Positions 37,201-44,206 of a DNA stretch of 61,310 bases are shown in pieces. Position 1 is the stretch's first letter. Each line of letters opens with the position of its first letter. The DNA comes from an uncultured Synechococcaceae cyanobacterium (lineage in GTDB: Bacteria > Cyanobacteriota > Cyanobacteriia > PCC-6307 > Cyanobiaceae). Below the pieces are notes generated by a model. The model made no database searches, was not told where the DNA came from, and saw only the letters and a program-made list of their open reading frames with translations. The stretch is from NCBI GenBank assembly GCA_902536065.1, contig CACAVZ010000007.1:1-61310 (forward strand). The letters run 5' to 3'. The position numbers and the translations under genes are program-made.

Positions 37201-38867
37201 TTACACCTGAATATCTAAGAAGTGGTAAACAACTCGAAATTAAAATGGCTCAAGGCGCAAAACCCGGAGAGGGAGGACAATTACCTGGTCCAAAAGTTGA
37301 TTCTTACATTGCAAAACTAAGAAATAGCAAACCTGGAGTAGCTTTAATATCTCCTCCCCCGCATCATGATATTTATTCAATTGAAGATTTAGCTCAACTT
37401 ATCCACGACTTACACCAAGTTCATCCAAAAGCGAAAGTAAGCGTTAAACTTGTTTCTGAAATTGGTATAGGCACAATTGCTGCTGGAGTAAGCAAAGCTA
37501 ATGCAGATGTAATTCAAATATCAGGCCATGACGGAGGTACAGGTGCTTCACCCCTGAGTTCTATTAAACATGCAGGTTTACCATGGGAACTTGGTGTTGC
37601 TGAGGTTCATAAATCTCTCTTAGAAAATAACTTACGCGAAAGAGTAATTTTGAGAACTGATGGAGGTCTTAAAACAGGCTGGGATGTAGTTATTGCAGCT
37701 TTACTAGGTGCTGAAGAATACGGTTTTGGATCTGTAGCGATGATTGCTGAAGGATGCATAATGGCTCGGGTTTGTCATACAAACAAGTGTCCTGTTGGAG
37801 TTGCCACTCAAAAAGAAGAATTAAGAAAAAGATTTAAAGGTATTCCAGAAAATGTCGTCAATTTTTTCTTGTATATTGCTGAAGAAGTAAGACAGATAAT
37901 GAGTAGTATCGGTGTCTCTAATATGGAAGAACTGATTGGTAATCAAGAATTTCTTTTTGCAAGAAATATCGATCTTCCAAAAACTTCTAATATTGATCTT
38001 TCTTCTTTAGTGAATGAAGATTCAACCCCTGATAGATCATGGTTAAAACACATAAAAACTGCCCATAGTAATGGTTCTGTATTAGAAGACGAGTTTTTGT
38101 CTGATACTAAATTTATAGATTCAATTAAAAATCACGAAATATTAACCAAAGAAATTGAGATAAAAAATACAGATAGAAGTGTTTGTGCGAAAATATCAGG
38201 CGAAATCGCTGAACTTCACGGCAACACCGGCTTCAAAGGCGAACTCAACTTAAATTTCAAGGGATATGCAGGACAAAGCTTTGGTGCCTTTTTATTGAGT
38301 GGAATGAATGTTCAATTAATCGGAGAAGCTAATGATTATGTTTGTAAAGGAATGAATGGAGGAATACTCACAATAATTCCACCAAAAATAAATGAAATCT
38401 CCTCCGAACAAGTCATCCTAGGAAATACTTGTCTGTATGGAGCAACAGGTGGAAAATTATTTGCATTAGGAAAATCGGGAGAAAGATTTGCGGTTAGAAA
38501 TAGTGGTGCTACAGCGGTAACTGAAGGAGCAGGTGATCATTGTTGTGAATACATGACTGGTGGGAAAGTTGTGATTCTAGGTTCCACAGGAAGGAATATT
38601 GGTGCGGGCATGACTGGTGGAATAGCTTTTATAATCGATGAAAATAATGATTTAATTAATAAAGTAAATAAAGAAATAGTAAGCATTCATCAATTAACTT
38701 CATCAAAACAGGAAAATATCTTATTGGACATTATTAGAGAATATCAAGCAAAAACAAATAGCTTAAAGGCTGCCAAAATAATTGAAAATTGGTCTCAATT
38801 TAAAAGTACTTTCAAATTGATTGTTCCCCCAAGCGAAGAAGAGATGCTTGGTATAAAAAAAATGTAA
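34296..38867 (+). CDS. glsF: Glutamate synthase large subunit, ferredoxin-dependent type
   Basis: Makes two glutamates from glutamine and 2-oxoglutarate in the GS-GOGAT route; 1523 residues. A short N-terminal stretch precedes nucleophile C28 (DACGVGF), which would be exposed by cleavage. The class II glutaminase domain (28-430), central domain, FMN-binding synthase domain and C-terminal GXGXG beta-helix domain follow. The 3Fe-4S ligands are C1154, C1160 and C1165 (CX5CX4C). No gltD neighbour is present and cyanobacteria commonly use the ferredoxin enzyme, so glsF is preferred over NADPH-type gltB; sequence alone does not exclude the latter. The stop codon abuts the next ATG. Confidence 0.93.
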   Translation: MGESIKRIVGPYQDSYSPNGIIGEKDACGVGFIANVEGIESNWILKQSLKGLNCMEHRGGCGGDSDSGDGAGILCSIPWGYLEDKINQKNTLEFNRGLGMVFMPNKKEKIEICKSICDEEAEKLKVNKTSWRTVPVNNEILGPLAKANSPFICQWILYVAKKDHKDVERLLFQLRKRIEKKIRETFKNDVGDCEFYFASLSSQTVVYKGMVRSEILSEFYQDLKEESFKVSFSVYHRRFSTNTLPKWPLAQPMRFLGHNGEINTLLGNINWAKASETHIDDFWGELSNEIKPIVDVNKSDSSNLDATLEINIRSGQPITDSLLKLVPEAFRDQPELEEREYIKAFYEYSASLQEAWDGPALLVFADGNFVGATLDRNGLRPARYSITDDGFVIMGSETGVVDLEEERIIEKGRLGPGQMLAVDFHQHRILRNWEVKSEAAQRHDYKDLLSNRTIKIENNEWVKDCKLKDLELLQQQTAYGFSAEDNDLILDSMALLAKEPTYCMGDDIPLAVLSSKPHILYDYFKQRFAQVTNPPIDPLREKLVMSLEMHLGERCTPFEIKDAKPFIHLQSPILNEEELISIKKSKIKSQTISSLFDLEEGIQGLENQLELICKQSELSIKEGCSLIIISDKGINPKKTFIPPLLAVGAIHHYLLKKEIRLKASLIIETGQCWSTHHLACLIGYGASAVCPWLTFEAGRHWLKHPKTQKLIDSKKINPLTIVDVQKNIKKALEDGLRKILSKIGISLLSSYHGAQIFEAVGLGSDLIKIAFDGTTSRIAGITLKELTNETLSIHTKAYPEIDLKKLEFLGFVQFRNNGEYHSNNPEMSKVLHSAVKQGPGYDHFETYKKLISNRPTTSLRDLLTINSKRKSIPLKEVESVESICNRFCTGGMSLGALSREAHEVLAVAMNRIGGKSNSGEGGEDPARFNVLNDIDENTQSATLPFIKGLKNGDTACSAIKQIASGRFGVTPEYLRSGKQLEIKMAQGAKPGEGGQLPGPKVDSYIAKLRNSKPGVALISPPPHHDIYSIEDLAQLIHDLHQVHPKAKVSVKLVSEIGIGTIAAGVSKANADVIQISGHDGGTGASPLSSIKHAGLPWELGVAEVHKSLLENNLRERVILRTDGGLKTGWDVVIAALLGAEEYGFGSVAMIAEGCIMARVCHTNKCPVGVATQKEELRKRFKGIPENVVNFFLYIAEEVRQIMSSIGVSNMEELIGNQEFLFARNIDLPKTSNIDLSSLVNEDSTPDRSWLKHIKTAHSNGSVLEDEFLSDTKFIDSIKNHEILTKEIEIKNTDRSVCAKISGEIAELHGNTGFKGELNLNFKGYAGQSFGAFLLSGMNVQLIGEANDYVCKGMNGGILTIIPPKINEISSEQVILGNTCLYGATGGKLFALGKSGERFAVRNSGATAVTEGAGDHCCEYMTGGKVVILGSTGRNIGAGMTGGIAFIIDENNDLINKVNKEIVSIHQLTSSKQENILLDIIREYQAKTNSLKAAKIIENWSQFKSTFKLIVPPSEEEMLGIKKM

Positions 38868-39161
38868 ATGCCATTCTTTGTAAAAACTGAAATTATAAAA
38901 AAAGAATACTTAATTAATAATGATTTAAAACGAAAAATAATTAACGAACATATTGATTGGGTAAATAAATTAAAAAAAAAGGGAATTAATATAAAAAGTG
39001 GCTTTTTGGTAGATGAGTTAAATAGGCCAGGTGACGGCGGATTACTTATTCTTGAGATGAATAATTATAGAAATGCACTAGAAATAATTAAGAATGATCC
39101 AATGATTAAAAATGATCTAGTTGAATGGAAATTAAATGAGTGGGTAGATCCAATTAAATGA
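38868..39161 (+). CDS. YciI-like small protein
   Basis: A 97-residue protein with the YCII-type ferredoxin-like pattern: an N-terminal strand, a helix containing EHIDWVNKLKKKGINIKSG, then GDGGLLILEMNNYRNALEIIKNDPM and a terminal VEWKLNEW. Its ATG follows the glsF stop with no gap (TAAATG), so translation is probably coupled. The role is unknown; the coupling suggests a link to glutamate synthase expression or simple compaction. Confidence 0.75.
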   Translation: MPFFVKTEIIKKEYLINNDLKRKIINEHIDWVNKLKKKGINIKSGFLVDELNRPGDGGLLILEMNNYRNALEIIKNDPMIKNDLVEWKLNEWVDPIK

Positions 39162-39167
39162 ATATAA

Positions 39168-40061
39168 CTATCTTGGATACTTTTTCATAAGTTTTTGAAT
39201 CTCTTCAGCATGATAGCTACTACGAGTTAAAGGAGAACTAACTACTTGCATGAAGTTTAAATCTTTTTCCCCAAACATTTTAAAGTAGTTAAATTTTGAA
39301 GGACTTACAAATCTTTTAACAGGTAAATGATTAGGGCCAGGAGATAAATATTGGCCAATAGTAACAATATCAACGAAATTACTTTTTAAATCCTTAAGCA
39401 GACTTAAGACCTCCTCGTCTTTTTCCCCTAAACCAAGCATGAAGCCTGACTTTGTATAAATTTTGGGAGAGTAGTCTCTGGTTCTTTTAAGCAACTCAAG
39501 AGTTCTTTCATATTTGCCTTGAGGTCTTACTTTTTTATATAGCGAAGACACAGTCTCAATATTGTGGTTTAAAACATTTGGATTTGAATCAAGAACTTTT
39601 TCAAGCGCTTTCCAGTTGCCACAAAGATCAGGTATTAGAAGCTCAATAGTAGTTTCAGGAGATTTTTCTCTTATTTGATGAACACATTGAAAAAATTGAG
39701 ATGCGCCACCATCCTCAAGATCGTCTCTATTAACTGATGTGATTACAACATGCTTAAGCTTCATTCTAAAAACAGCTTCGGCTAAACGATATGGTTCAGT
39801 TGGGTCTAAGTCTCTCTTAGATCTATCAAAATCAATATCGCAATATGGACATGCCCTAGTGCAACCAGGACCCATTATGAGGAAAGTTGCAGTTCCACTA
39901 GCAAAACATTCGCCGATATTTGGACAGCTTGCTTCTTGACATACGGTATTGAGATTTAAATCGTTTAATAAATTTGCAGTATTACCAATTCGCTCAACTT
40001 GTGGAGCTTTGACCCTTAACCATTCAGGTTTTGAAATTAAACTATTAGGATTATTAGTCAC
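39168..40061 (-). CDS. lipA: Lipoyl synthase
   Basis: Radical SAM enzyme inserting two sulfurs into octanoyl groups on E2/GcvH domains. Both clusters are intact: the auxiliary cluster C41-C46-C52 (CX4CX5C) and the radical SAM cluster C67-C71-C74 (CX3CX2C). The C-terminal RSSYHAEE motif, which ligates the auxiliary cluster through serine, is present. The 297-residue length is normal. It is convergent with the YciI-like gene (6-base gap); an inverted repeat lies 18 bases before its start. Confidence 0.96.
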   Translation of the reverse strand: MTNNPNSLISKPEWLRVKAPQVERIGNTANLLNDLNLNTVCQEASCPNIGECFASGTATFLIMGPGCTRACPYCDIDFDRSKRDLDPTEPYRLAEAVFRMKLKHVVITSVNRDDLEDGGASQFFQCVHQIREKSPETTIELLIPDLCGNWKALEKVLDSNPNVLNHNIETVSSLYKKVRPQGKYERTLELLKRTRDYSPKIYTKSGFMLGLGEKDEEVLSLLKDLKSNFVDIVTIGQYLSPGPNHLPVKRFVSPSKFNYFKMFGEKDLNFMQVVSSPLTRSSYHAEEIQKLMKKYPR

Positions 40062-40403
40062 ATTAAATCTTCTTGACCTGTTTTTATTTTACTAAAAACA
40101 AGATGAATTAACTATTTATAATTTCAAAGACGAAGCTCATTCAACAGAAGTAAATAAGTAAATGAATTCAACTAATCCATCAGTAATTTAGAAAATTTTT
40201 AATTAAATTTACTCGTTACACAACTTTTTTGTTTCATTAACTAAAATTGAATCAGATTTCATAACGTTATTTTTAATACAGATATCAGAACATAGTAATT
40301 TTAAAAATATGACTAAAAAGCTTGTTTTTGTTGATTTATTTTGTACTAAAAAGTGTTTTTTTAATTATTTTTTGATACAGTAAAAAATATATGTAATAAA
40401 ACA
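40062..40403. promoter_or_regulatory. lipA-recombinase divergent intergenic region with inverted and direct repeats
   Basis: This 342-base gap has no gene. Three things stand out. An inverted repeat at 40079-40100 (TGTTTTTA, six bases, TAAAAACA) lies beside the lipA start. The 9-mer ACTAAAAAG occurs at 40312-40320 and 40345-40353, a spacing of 33 bases, each copy followed within two bases by TGTTTTT. The same ACTAAAAA core is also in the lipA-side dyad (40091-40098). This could be an operator region for the neighbouring DNA-binding recombinase-like protein. AT-rich composition makes chance a serious alternative. Confidence 0.4.
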
Positions 40404-41027
40404 TTGACTTTTAAATTTAAAAGAAAACGTATTTTATTATCGGAAAAAAGTAAAAACTCTAAAGCAATAGGTTATGCTAGAGCTACTCATAACGAATATG
40501 AATATTTAGAAGAGCAAATAAAAATTTTGAAGGAAGAAGGTTGCAGTTTAGTGTTCTCTGAATTTATAAGTTTAGATGAAGAAATCAAACCCCAACTCAA
40601 TAAAGCTATAAATTCCTTATCAAAAGGCGATCAATTAATAATAACTCAGCTTGATCGAGCATTTAAAAATAAAAAAGAATGTTTGATAACAATAAATAAA
40701 CTTATTAATCAGGATATTCAATTGCGAACTTTGACTGGTTTTTTTGCTGCTAATGAATCTTCTAATGCAAATTCTTCAATTTTTAATATTTTATATGAAT
40801 TAGATAATTTAGAAGACAAAAGTTTAGGTGAAAGAAAAAAAGAACAACTATTACGCAGAAAATTATCTGGAAATAATTTGGGAGGAAGGCCCAAAATAAG
40901 TCCTCTAAAAGAATCTTTAGTAATCAGATTGCGTAATGAAGGATATTCTTATCGATCAATCAGATCACAAACAGGAATTGCGTTGTCAACAATAAGAAGA
41001 GTAATTTTGGAAGGAGAACTAACATAA
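40404..41027 (+). CDS. Serine-recombinase-like protein with altered active site and C-terminal HTH
   Basis: A 207-residue resolvase-fold protein. AIGYARATHNE (21-31) aligns with the gamma-delta resolvase N-terminus GYARVSTS, which puts threonine (T28) at the nucleophilic serine. LDRAFKNK (83-90) aligns with LDRLGRDT, so the Arg71 equivalent is K88; the Arg45 equivalent appears to be K62. Arg8 (R26), Asp67 (D84) and Arg68 (R85) equivalents remain. After the E helix comes GGRPKISPLKESLV and a recombinase-type HTH (YSYRSIRSQTGIALSTIRRVI). The start is a TTG without an obvious ribosome-binding site. It could be a domesticated DNA-binding protein. No matching recombination sites or element boundaries are visible. 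Confidence 0.8.
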   Translation: MTFKFKRKRILLSEKSKNSKAIGYARATHNEYEYLEEQIKILKEEGCSLVFSEFISLDEEIKPQLNKAINSLSKGDQLIITQLDRAFKNKKECLITINKLINQDIQLRTLTGFFAANESSNANSSIFNILYELDNLEDKSLGERKKEQLLRRKLSGNNLGGRPKISPLKESLVIRLRNEGYSYRSIRSQTGIALSTIRRVILEGELT

Positions 41028-41028
41028 A

Positions 41029-41241
41029 ATGAACAGGAAAGAAATTGAAAATTTAATTAAAGAAAATTTTAAAGATACAGCGTTGCGTATTTATGAATTA
41101 GATAATGAAGATAGAAAAAGTTTATTAGCTGAATATAGAGAATGGATCATGAATGATTTAGATTTTGAAGAAGTAATGATGTTGCCTTATGAAGCCTATA
41201 CTGACAAATTAGATTCTAATTTCTTAGAAGATTCACTTTAG
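41029..41241 (+). CDS. 70-residue acidic protein of unknown function
   Basis: Starts one base after the recombinase-like stop (TAAAATG), so the two are almost certainly translated together. The protein is short, helical and strongly acidic (for example DNEDRKSLLAEYREWIMNDL, then DFEEVMMLPYEAY). No signal peptide, cysteine or known domain is seen. Its last four bases overlap the convergent beta-lactamase-fold gene. A partner or modulator of the basic recombinase-like protein is an inference from coupling and charge only. Confidence 0.65.
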   Translation: MNRKEIENLIKENFKDTALRIYELDNEDRKSLLAEYREWIMNDLDFEEVMMLPYEAYTDKLDSNFLEDSL

Positions 41242-42146
41242 TCCTCAATAGTATATCTCTTATTAAAATCGTATACTTCTTTTGCTATAAACGGTAAAAG
41301 GGAAGAATCTTTGGAATATTTTTCTCCATTACAAAAAACTACTAATAAAGTTTGTAGAGATTGATTATTAATCCACCAAGCAGAATCATGTCTAACTTCA
41401 GACATTAAGCCTGCTTTACTCCAAAGATTAATGCTTTCTGGTAATCCTTCACCCAAAAAACCATCTATTTGATTAAGAGAATCCTTTTTAAGAGCAACTT
41501 TATTTAAATTTCTTTTTAAGAAACTTCGCAAATTTAAATTATTTTCTTGATAATCAATATGAATCATAATTTCCTCCAAAACCCTTGCAGCCGAATCAGA
41601 GTTCATAGCGTTTCTATTTTTATTATCATATCCATAAAATTCTTTCTCACGACCAAATGGTGCATCATCCCAAGTCTTCTGACAGCAATTGATACCAACC
41701 AATTCTTCCCAATTTAAATCATGTAGCCAATCATTTATTATACTTCTTTGGTATTTCCAATTTTCCCATAATTCGCCTTCAATACGAGGTCCACTTGTTG
41801 TTCCAGTAAGTAAATCAATTAAAAAGCTTGTTGCATTATTACTAGAGAAAGACAACATTTTCCCTACAGCATCAATAATTTCATCTGATAATAGTAAACT
41901 TCCTTTTTTAATCCAATAAAATGCAGCAAGGCCATAAACTAACTTGACTATGCTGGCAGGGTAAACCATTTTTTTGTTATTAATGCCAGTTCCAAAACCT
42001 TTAAATACACTTTTATTTTCACTTTTATAATTAATCCAAGTTATCGAAATATCTTCTCTTGAAAAATCTTTATCATGAGAGCATACTCTCCTTAAAATAT
42101 CATTTAAGGCTAGACCCATCTCCTGATTTAAATAGTAAAAGGACAT
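41238..42146 (-). CDS. Class A beta-lactamase-fold serine hydrolase
   Basis: A 302-residue member of the penicillin-recognising hydrolase fold. The SXXK motif is S65-I-V-K68, an SxN motif lies at S102-N-N104 and the KTG equivalent is K244-A-G246. No N-terminal signal peptide is visible, unusual for an enzyme acting on peptidoglycan, so it may be cytoplasmic. M10 is an alternative start. It is divergent from the NlpC/P60 gene with three bases between the two ATGs. Family assignment is good; substrate (amide, ester or peptidoglycan fragment) is not known, and there is no reason to call it a resistance gene. Confidence 0.75.
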   Translation of the reverse strand: MSFYYLNQEMGLALNDILRRVCSHDKDFSREDISITWINYKSENKSVFKGFGTGINNKKMVYPASIVKLVYGLAAFYWIKKGSLLLSDEIIDAVGKMLSFSSNNATSFLIDLLTGTTSGPRIEGELWENWKYQRSIINDWLHDLNWEELVGINCCQKTWDDAPFGREKEFYGYDNKNRNAMNSDSAARVLEEIMIHIDYQENNLNLRSFLKRNLNKVALKKDSLNQIDGFLGEGLPESINLWSKAGLMSEVRHDSAWWINNQSLQTLLVVFCNGEKYSKDSSLLPFIAKEVYDFNKRYTIED

Positions 42147-42149
42147 TGA

Positions 42150-42908
42150 ATGGAAATTTATAAAAATCCTATCTCACTATTTAAACAAACTAATTTTTCA
42201 AAAACTATTTGGTGGCAATTAAAAGTTAATATTTCGGGATATCAAAATGAAACAGAAGATAAATTAGTTACAGAAATTTTTAAAAATAGAATTTTCAGGC
42301 TTATTTATCCAAATATTTATCAAAACAACCATAGATTTTCAAGAATACTAGTTCAACTATATGAAGATGGTTACGTCTGTTGGATAAATTTAGATGGATT
42401 GATTATTGAAAAATACGAATTCAAAAAAAATAACAGTTTAGAAAATGAACACTTCTTTATAAAAGATAAAGTTAACTCAATTTTAAAATGGATCAAGGAT
42501 CAATCTGAGTTAAATAATGAATATCTTTGGGGAGGTACATTAGGACCCAATTTTGATTGTTCTGGATTAATTCAGACTGCTTTTTTAAAACATCAAATTT
42601 TTATACCTCGAGACTCTTTTCAAATAAAAAGTTTTTGTAAGCACCTTTTTTATTACAAAGAATCGTATGCGGATCTACTACCTGGCGATCTTTTATTTTT
42701 TGGAAATGAAGAAAAATGTGATCATATTGGAATCTACAAAGGAGACGGATTCTATTACCATAGCTCTGGAATGGATTTTGGCAGAAATGGAATAGGATTA
42801 GACACCCTAAAAAAGTCTAATGATAAAATCTCATTGCATTATAAATCTAAACTTATTTCGGCAGGAAGAGTTGTTAGAAACTATAGATGGGACAGAACAA
42901 TACGCTAG
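42150..42908 (+). CDS. NlpC/P60 family cysteine peptidase
   Basis: A 252-residue protein with an N-terminal SH3b-like region (about 20-95) and an NlpC/P60 domain. The catalytic cysteine is C137 in FDCSGLIQ, the histidine is H192 in CDHIGIY, and H204 probably completes the site. There is no signal peptide. The SH3b-NlpC/P60 layout resembles the cyanobacterial gamma-D-glutamyl-L-diamino acid endopeptidases known from Anabaena and Nostoc, which act on peptidoglycan peptides in recycling. Divergence from a beta-lactamase-fold enzyme supports a cell-wall role. Confidence 0.85.
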   Translation: MEIYKNPISLFKQTNFSKTIWWQLKVNISGYQNETEDKLVTEIFKNRIFRLIYPNIYQNNHRFSRILVQLYEDGYVCWINLDGLIIEKYEFKKNNSLENEHFFIKDKVNSILKWIKDQSELNNEYLWGGTLGPNFDCSGLIQTAFLKHQIFIPRDSFQIKSFCKHLFYYKESYADLLPGDLLFFGNEEKCDHIGIYKGDGFYYHSSGMDFGRNGIGLDTLKKSNDKISLHYKSKLISAGRVVRNYRWDRTIR

Positions 42909-42976
42909 TAGTAGAGCTTACCTTTTATTTTAAAATTAAATTTTAAATATTTATTACTTATTCTTTGATTTAGGAA

Positions 42977-43576
42977 TTAACCAGCAGTCCAAATATTTTT
43001 AATAATTGGCATTATTGTATCTAAGTGTAATGTTCCAACAAGTAGCCAAGCAAAAACAGCTCCTCCGCATCCTCCTAACCAAAATCCACTTGTAAAATCA
43101 GCCCAACCAGCTCTTGTAAATAAGTCCTTTGGAGGATTATTAACAGTCGCATCTGGAGGTTGAACATTAGGTGCTTTACCAGGTGCATTGTATAGCACAA
43201 AAAGTGCTGTCAAAATATGAACAGCTCCAATAGTAGCGAGAAGTCCAGCTGTTAGAGCAAATTCAGAATTTCTTAATGGGCCAGTCATTGTAAAAGGTCC
43301 GTATAGAAGATATCCAAAAGCTGCCCCAGTTTCTAAACCTCTAAAATTAGGGGAAATACCTTCTCTGTAAAAAGGTAAATTATTTATAAAAGCTTTTGTA
43401 AAATAACCACTATTAACTGGAGTAGCTAAATTACCAACAAAAGGATCAGCAACTGTTTTTACTGCCCATTGTTCTGCTACGCCAATATCATTTGGTTGTA
43501 CAGAAGTATCTATGTATTTCTCCTCAAACTTAATAGAACTTGTTGATTCAGAGAATGATTTTTGAAAGTCGCTCAT
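42977..43576 (-). CDS. psaL: Photosystem I reaction center subunit XI (PsaL)
   Basis: Trimer-forming subunit of photosystem I in the thylakoid membrane; 199 residues. A stromal N-terminus precedes [38 protein letters not shown] and three hydrophobic helices ending [15 protein letters not shown]. It lies 27 bases downstream of psaI on the minus strand. Confidence 0.96.
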   Translation of the reverse strand: MSDFQKSFSESTSSIKFEEKYIDTSVQPNDIGVAEQWAVKTVADPFVGNLATPVNSGYFTKAFINNLPFYREGISPNFRGLETGAAFGYLLYGPFTMTGPLRNSEFALTAGLLATIGAVHILTALFVLYNAPGKAPNVQPPDATVNNPPKDLFTRAGWADFTSGFWLGGCGGAVFAWLLVGTLHLDTIMPIIKNIWTAG

Positions 43577-43603
43577 TTTTTTAATAGTTTAGTGTTTGAT
43601 AAT

Positions 43604-43717
43604 TTATTCAGTTGCTGTAATTAATCTTCCAATCAATACGATAAAAACAGCAGGCATTGCTATACCAATTAATGGAACAAAAATTGAGGGTAAAAGACTT
43701 GGTAAATCAGATGGCAT
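43604..43717 (-). CDS. psaI: Photosystem I reaction center subunit VIII (PsaI)
   Basis: A 37-residue single-helix protein found by reading the minus strand between psaL and the next gene. It begins MPSDLPSLLPSIFVPLIG, continues through one membrane helix and ends RLITATE. The sequence pattern and the position directly before psaL match PsaI, which sits next to PsaL in the photosystem I complex. The pair is probably one transcript. Confidence 0.93.
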   Translation of the reverse strand: MPSDLPSLLPSIFVPLIGIAMPAVFIVLIGRLITATE

Positions 43718-43720
43718 AGT

Positions 43721-43740
43721 TCTTTAAACATCTTTAAACA
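43721..43740 (-). repeat. Tandem 10-bp direct repeat ahead of psaI
   Basis: TCTTTAAACA occurs twice in succession on the plus strand. On the coding strand the copies end three bases before the psaI ATG, and the proximal AAAGA is in the ribosome-binding position. The duplication may affect translation initiation or binding of a regulator, or may be slippage. Confidence 0.5.
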
Positions 43741-43809
43741 CTTTAGTATTGATCGGCGAAATAATGTTAATTTTATTACCGGATGATATAAAAATTATTA
43801 ACTTTTTAC

Positions 43810-44202
43810 ATGTTAAAATTTTTCGCAATTTTACTTATTATTTTTATAGGAATATTACTTCTAGTTTTTAAAAAAAGAAGCTTTAAAAAGTTAATAAATC
43901 AAAGCAATTTAAATTTTATTAAATTAAAGAAAAATAAAAAAAGTAATAATAAATTTCTTTCTAAAAAAAATAGTTATTTATACAATCACGAAGTAAAAAA
44001 GTACTCAATATTTTATAAAAATTCTCAAAAAAATAAAATGATTAGTCTTTTTCAGGGCGATACAGAAAATAAATTAAAGGAATTAAAAATTGCGGAAGAA
44101 TTGGCTGATAAATCAACATTACCAATTTTACGAAAAGGCTTAAGAGATATTTCTCCTGAAGTCGTTGAAATTTCAGCTTTATTAATAAGACAGTTCAAGT
44201 AA
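43810..44202 (+). CDS. Membrane-anchored hypothetical protein
   Basis: A 130-residue protein with one N-terminal membrane helix (about 3-20), a Lys/Asn-rich stretch (24-75) and a C-terminal segment (about 85-130) that looks like one or two HEAT-type helices (ELKIAEELADKSTLPILRKG, then EVVEISALLIRQF). It is divergent from psaI and convergent with the glycosyltransferase gene (4-base gap). No function is recognised. Confidence 0.65.
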   Translation: MLKFFAILLIIFIGILLLVFKKRSFKKLINQSNLNFIKLKKNKKSNNKFLSKKNSYLYNHEVKKYSIFYKNSQKNKMISLFQGDTENKLKELKIAEELADKSTLPILRKGLRDISPEVVEISALLIRQFK

Positions 44203-44206
44203 ACAA

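Noticed and set aside
41238-42146. An antibiotic-resistance beta-lactamase
   Set aside because: The active-site motifs show the fold, but the KTG is KAG, there is no signal peptide and the context points to cell-wall or intracellular hydrolysis, so a resistance role is not supported.
40404-42908. A mobile element or genomic island carrying the recombinase-like gene
   Set aside because: No flanking direct repeats, tRNA end, transposase, phage gene or clear composition change is visible. The recombinase catalytic residues are altered, and the neighbours are core-type genes.
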